A DNA stretch of 36,508 nucleotides from an uncultured Campylobacter sp. (lineage in GTDB: Bacteria; Campylobacterota; Campylobacteria; Campylobacterales; Campylobacteraceae): positions 1 through 36,508 of the forward strand of contig NZ_CALHHT010000503.1 of the NCBI RefSeq assembly GCF_938031315.1, given 5' to 3'. The notes under the pieces are model-generated. The model searched no databases, had not been told where the DNA came from, and saw nothing but the letters and a program-made list of their open reading frames with translations. Shown here in pieces: positions 33,867 through 36,508 of the stretch. How positions within the stretch are numbered: position 1 is the stretch's first letter; every line of letters starts with the position of its first letter. Both the position numbers and the translations under genes were made by a program.

Positions 33867-35119
33867 ATTTTATCTCTTAAGGCTTGGTGCGCGATATCGC
33901 GCCTATACTGCGCGCCGCTAAATTTTATATTTTCGCACAGCGCGTAAGCCGTATCGCGCGCCTGCTTTAAGCTCTGTGCGACGCCCACGCTTACCAAAAC
34001 GCGCCCGCCGCTAGCGTAAATTTGCCCGTCCCGCTCGCTCACGCCTGCATAGCAGATATGCGCATCCGCGGGAATTTCGCCGACCTCGATCAAAGCAGGC
34101 TGCGAAGAGCCGTAAGGATAGCGCTCGCTAGCCATCACGACGCCTACCGCAAATCGCTTTTTTAAGCTTATGCTGTTTAGCTTGCCTACGGCGGCGTTGT
34201 ATAAAATTTCGCTCAAATTTCCGTCAATTAGCGGCATCAAAACCTCGCACTCCGGATCTCCGAAACGGACGTTGTACTCCAGCACATAAGGCTCGCCGCC
34301 CACGATCATAAGCCCCACGAACAGCACGCCGCAAAAGGGCGCGCCCTGCTGCCGCATCCCTTTTAGCGTGGGTGCTACGATCTCGCTCTGCACTCTTTTT
34401 ATCAGCGCGGCATCCGCTAGCGGGCTTGGCGCATAAGCTCCCATGCCGCCGGTGTTCGGGCCCAGATCGCCGTCAAGTAGCTTTTTGTGATCCTGCGCTA
34501 CGGGCAAGCTTACGAAATTCTCCCCGTCGCAGATCGCAAAAAAGCTCAGCTCGAAGCCCTCTAAAAACTCCTCCACGACGACGCGCTTGCCCGCTTCGCC
34601 GAAGCTTTCGCCGCTTAGCATATCTGCAGCGGCTTTTTTAGCTTCATCTTTAGAATTTGCGATGATAACGCCTTTGCCAGCGCACAGGCCGTCCGCTTTG
34701 ACCACGACGCGGCCGTCTAGGGTATCGATAAATTTTGAAATTTCGGATAGATCGTCGCTGCTTAGGAATTTTGCGGTTTTAATATGATTTCGCGCCAGAA
34801 AGTCCTTCATATAGGCTTTGGAGCCCTCAAGCTTCGCCGCAGCGGCGCTAGGACCGAATATCGCGAGACCTTGCGCTTTAAAAATATCCACGATCCCTTT
34901 TGTAAGCGGCTCTTCGGCACCCACGATAGTAAGAGCTACGTCGTTGTTTTTGGCAAAGAGCGCAAGTTCATCAAAATCTTTTAAATCTAAATTTTTACCG
35001 AGCGCCTTTGTAGCGCCGTTTCCTGGAGCAAAATACAGATTTAAAACGTTTTTATCCTCGCGAAGTCTTAGCCCGATCGCGTATTCTCTACCGCCGCCGC
35101 CGATTATTAGGATATTCAA
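33863..35119 (-). CDS. purD: phosphoribosylamine-glycine ligase (GARS)
   Basis: Second step of purine synthesis: ATP-dependent joining of glycine to phosphoribosylamine. The 418-residue ATP-grasp enzyme begins MNILIIGGGGREYAIGLRL and shows FGPSAAAAKLEGSKAYMKDFL, VVKADGLCAGKGVI, VVEEFLEGFELSFFAICDG, DLGPNTGGMGAYAP and YNVRFGDPECEVLMPL, as expected. The start is TTG with GGAGG 6 bases upstream, only 17 bases after the T run of the 6S-like RNA, so purD mRNA probably arises by read-through of that terminator or from an unseen promoter. Confidence 0.96.
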   Translation of the reverse strand: MNILIIGGGGREYAIGLRLREDKNVLNLYFAPGNGATKALGKNLDLKDFDELALFAKNNDVALTIVGAEEPLTKGIVDIFKAQGLAIFGPSAAAAKLEGSKAYMKDFLARNHIKTAKFLSSDDLSEISKFIDTLDGRVVVKADGLCAGKGVIIANSKDEAKKAAADMLSGESFGEAGKRVVVEEFLEGFELSFFAICDGENFVSLPVAQDHKKLLDGDLGPNTGGMGAYAPSPLADAALIKRVQSEIVAPTLKGMRQQGAPFCGVLFVGLMIVGGEPYVLEYNVRFGDPECEVLMPLIDGNLSEILYNAAVGKLNSISLKKRFAVGVVMASERYPYGSSQPALIEVGEIPADAHICYAGVSERDGQIYASGGRVLVSVGVAQSLKQARDTAYALCENIKFSGAQYRRDIAHQALRDKI

Positions 35120-35136
35120 TGAAGCCTCCGTAACGT

Positions 35137-35335
35137 AAAAAACCCAAGTGAGCGTTGCGTAAAAAGAATCGGCTCAAACAAAGCCAATCTTGCAACTAGG
35201 AAAAATCTCTAGGTCGCAACCCGTAACTTTAAAAAAGCTCGAGCCGAGCCGCGTCACACGGACCTCTCACGTCGTCGCTTATACAAATATGTTGAACCCT
35301 CATATAAAACGCTCTCGCTTCACCCAGGCTTGGGC
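35137..35335 (-). ncRNA. ssrS: 6S-like RNA (epsilonproteobacterial purD-associated RNA)
   Basis: A 242-base gene-free gap precedes purD. On the minus strand TATAAT (35339-35344) is followed by a transcript beginning GCCCAAG at about 35335. Its 5' end pairs with its 3' end: CCCAAG with CTTGGG, and, further in, AGCGTT with AACGCT, with T6 directly after CTTGGG (35137-35142). The 199-base length, terminal closing stem, large open middle and inner hairpin (TTGGCT/AGCCGA near 35170-35185) fit 6S RNA, which binds housekeeping RNA polymerase. From memory, the 6S RNA of H. pylori and the purD RNA motif of this group sit at just this place. Identity rests on structure and location, not on an alignment. 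Confidence 0.65.
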
Positions 35336-35338
35336 AAA

Positions 35339-35344
35339 ATTATA
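35339..35344 (-). promoter_or_regulatory. -10 box of the 6S-like RNA promoter
   Basis: Minus-strand TTTAGACTATAATTTTGCCC: a perfect TATAAT 4 bases before the predicted RNA 5' end at GCCCAAG. The upstream element falls in the last codons of hemD. Confidence 0.65.
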
Positions 35345-35361
35345 GTCTAAATTTGCTTAAA

Positions 35362-35994
35362 CTATGGCAAAAGCGCCAGATCGACGCAGGATTTTATCGA
35401 CATTCTTTCGCAGATTATCGGCTCGCAAAACTCGCTCAAAACGCTCGCCGTCGTCCTACCGATACAGATCGCCTTGTAGCCCCCGTCCCAGCCGAAATTT
35501 GCGGTAAAGCCGCGCACGTTTTTAGGCGAGGTAAAAATCAGCGTGCTGCCTTGCGGCGGCTTTGCGGTAGCAGGCAGGCTAAGGACGCAATTTTCGTAGG
35601 CGATCACGCTTTGCAGCCGCACGCCGGCGCTAGATAGAATTTGCTCCAGCTTCGATACCGTCTCGCGCGCACGCAGATACAGCGCGTCTCTGCCCCTTAG
35701 AAGCGGCGCGATCTCCGCGGCAAACTCATTTCCGTGCCCGTGCCGCGCCGTGTAGATATCGCGAAATCCAAACTCGCGCGCAGCCGCCGCACACGGCTCG
35801 CCGATAGCGTAAACGGGCGTATCTAAATCGACCGAAATTTCATTAAATTTTATCGCCGCTACCGCATTTTTGGAGGTAAAAATTAGCGCGCCGATCTGCG
35901 CAGGCAGGCTAAATTTGAGAAATTTTATCTCGCAGACCGCAAGCTGCCTCACCCGCGGATGATCAAATCTCGTATTAGACACCAAATATATCAA
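35362..35994 (-). CDS. hemD: uroporphyrinogen-III synthase
   Basis: Closes hydroxymethylbilane to uroporphyrinogen III in haem synthesis. Sequence conservation in this family is low, but the two-domain pattern is visible: ALIFTSKNAVAAI and VYAIGEPCAAAAREFGF in the first part, VIAYEN in the linker, then TLIFTSPKNV and ICIGRTTASVL in the second. About 210 residues, as expected. An ATG exists at 36006, but it has no ribosome site; the sequence ATGGAGGGCGTTTTG contains GGAGG 5 bases before a TTG at 35994, giving the more usual MIYLVSNTRF start. The 6S-like RNA promoter overlaps its 3' end. Confidence 0.82.
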   Translation of the reverse strand: MIYLVSNTRFDHPRVRQLAVCEIKFLKFSLPAQIGALIFTSKNAVAAIKFNEISVDLDTPVYAIGEPCAAAAREFGFRDIYTARHGHGNEFAAEIAPLLRGRDALYLRARETVSKLEQILSSAGVRLQSVIAYENCVLSLPATAKPPQGSTLIFTSPKNVRGFTANFGWDGGYKAICIGRTTASVLSEFCEPIICERMSIKSCVDLALLP

Positions 35995-36468
35995 AACGCC
36001 CTCCATGTTTAAATTTGCTTCGATTAAATTCCGCTCTCGAAAAAATCCGATCTGTCGTCATTAATCTTTGAGTTTAAAATTTAATTCCGCTCCGTACCGC
36101 CCTCGGCACCGGTTAAAACCCGCGCGCAAAGCCCTCTCCGCTTTTCAGTCGCGCTTAAGCAACCTAGCGGCGGCACGCTTTTTAAAATTTTACTCGCAGG
36201 CGAAGCGTCAAATTTAAATTCATCGCTTTACGCGAGCTCTGCCTTTTAAATTTTATTTCGCAGTCTGCGACTGAAATTTCAAAATCTCGTCACAAAGCCC
36301 GTTCCGCGCACAGCTAACACGCCACCGCTTGCCAATCCCGCCCAGCCCGTGTATGTGTCCGCACAGATCGTCGAGCTCGCCGAATTTTAAAATTTAAAGT
36401 TGCGGCTACGAAATTTCAAAGCTACGAGCGCTAAATTTTAAAATTTCGCCGCTCTTAGCCCCTTAAAT
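35995..36468. other. intergenic region, AAATTT-dense
   Basis: About 470 bases upstream of hemD. I counted 12 AAATTT hexamers between 36007 and 36508. No hairpin with a T run, no tRNA and no credible gene is seen. Confidence 0.45.
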
Positions 36469-36508
36469 TTATCCTTTCAGCCACTCGTTTAAAATTTCAA
36501 TCTGCGCC
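36469..36508 (-). CDS. 3' end of an unidentified gene (partial)
   Basis: On the minus strand the last bases read AQIEILNEWLKG and then TAA at 36469-36471, after which AAATTT-rich spacer begins. The residues look like a helical protein end. Too short to identify. Confidence 0.4.
   Translation of the reverse strand, partial: AQIEILNEWLKG

Noticed and set aside
1..36508. CRISPR arrays, tRNA/rRNA genes, insertion sequences, prophage or toxin-antitoxin pairs
   Set aside because: No regularly spaced repeats, no tRNA-like GGTTCRANTCC arms, no transposase or integrase, and no paired small toxin genes were seen on either strand.

Overview
The window looks like chromosomal DNA of a Campylobacter species (Campylobacterota), most likely one of the higher-GC oral, fumarate-respiring members; C. 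gracilis is my best guess from gene content and composition, not a database result. Grounds: the pairs pckA/pycB, accB/accC and dcd/topA; a purD with a 6S-like RNA directly upstream, as I recall from the H. pylori/Campylobacter group; a SapC-family protein; and the word AAATTT repeated throughout, very densely between genes. There are no tRNA or rRNA genes, CRISPR arrays, transposases or prophage genes, and no recognisable defence system.

Layout. 1-822: the 3' tip of a gene and a hypothetical protein. 923-5789 (minus): a CAP-domain envelope protein, PEP carboxykinase and the biotin-carrying pyruvate carboxylase B subunit, i.e. the PEP/pyruvate/oxaloacetate node, with a clear terminator between pycB and pckA. 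6111-8796: a divergent DsbB-like membrane protein lacking the first CxxC, a solitary pseudopilin, CysQ and a SapC-family protein. 9183-9814: a short-chain Rossmann protein broken by a one-base frameshift.

10077-16232 (minus): a compact operon with 10-11 base gaps: amidohydrolase (frameshifted at a G5 run), AbgA-like M20 hydrolase, PepE, a DcuC-family carrier and PepT. It looks like peptide or N-acyl-amino-acid salvage, perhaps feeding aspartate to fumarate respiration. 16463-17464 is a helical-repeat protein of unknown role. 18036-21253 (minus): accC, accB and a periplasmic asparaginase. 21377-26504 (plus): dcd, topA, a YfcE-type phosphodiesterase with a repetitive insert of about 226 residues, and a CPA2 antiporter, nearly all overlapping or touching.

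26623-27090 is an AT-rich orphan gene, probably acquired. 27491-35335 (minus) is a long operon headed by a 6S-like RNA: purD, RDD membrane protein, lptD, a phosphoribosyltransferase, pnp and a tandem universal stress protein. hemD and the 3' tip of an unknown gene close the window.

The most noteworthy items are the low-complexity insert inside the phosphodiesterase (built from the genome's own AAATTTA word), the 6S-like RNA whose terminator sits 17 bases before the purD start, the peptidase/DcuC operon, the cysteine-depleted DsbB relative, and two single-base frameshifts whose repair restores textbook C-termini.
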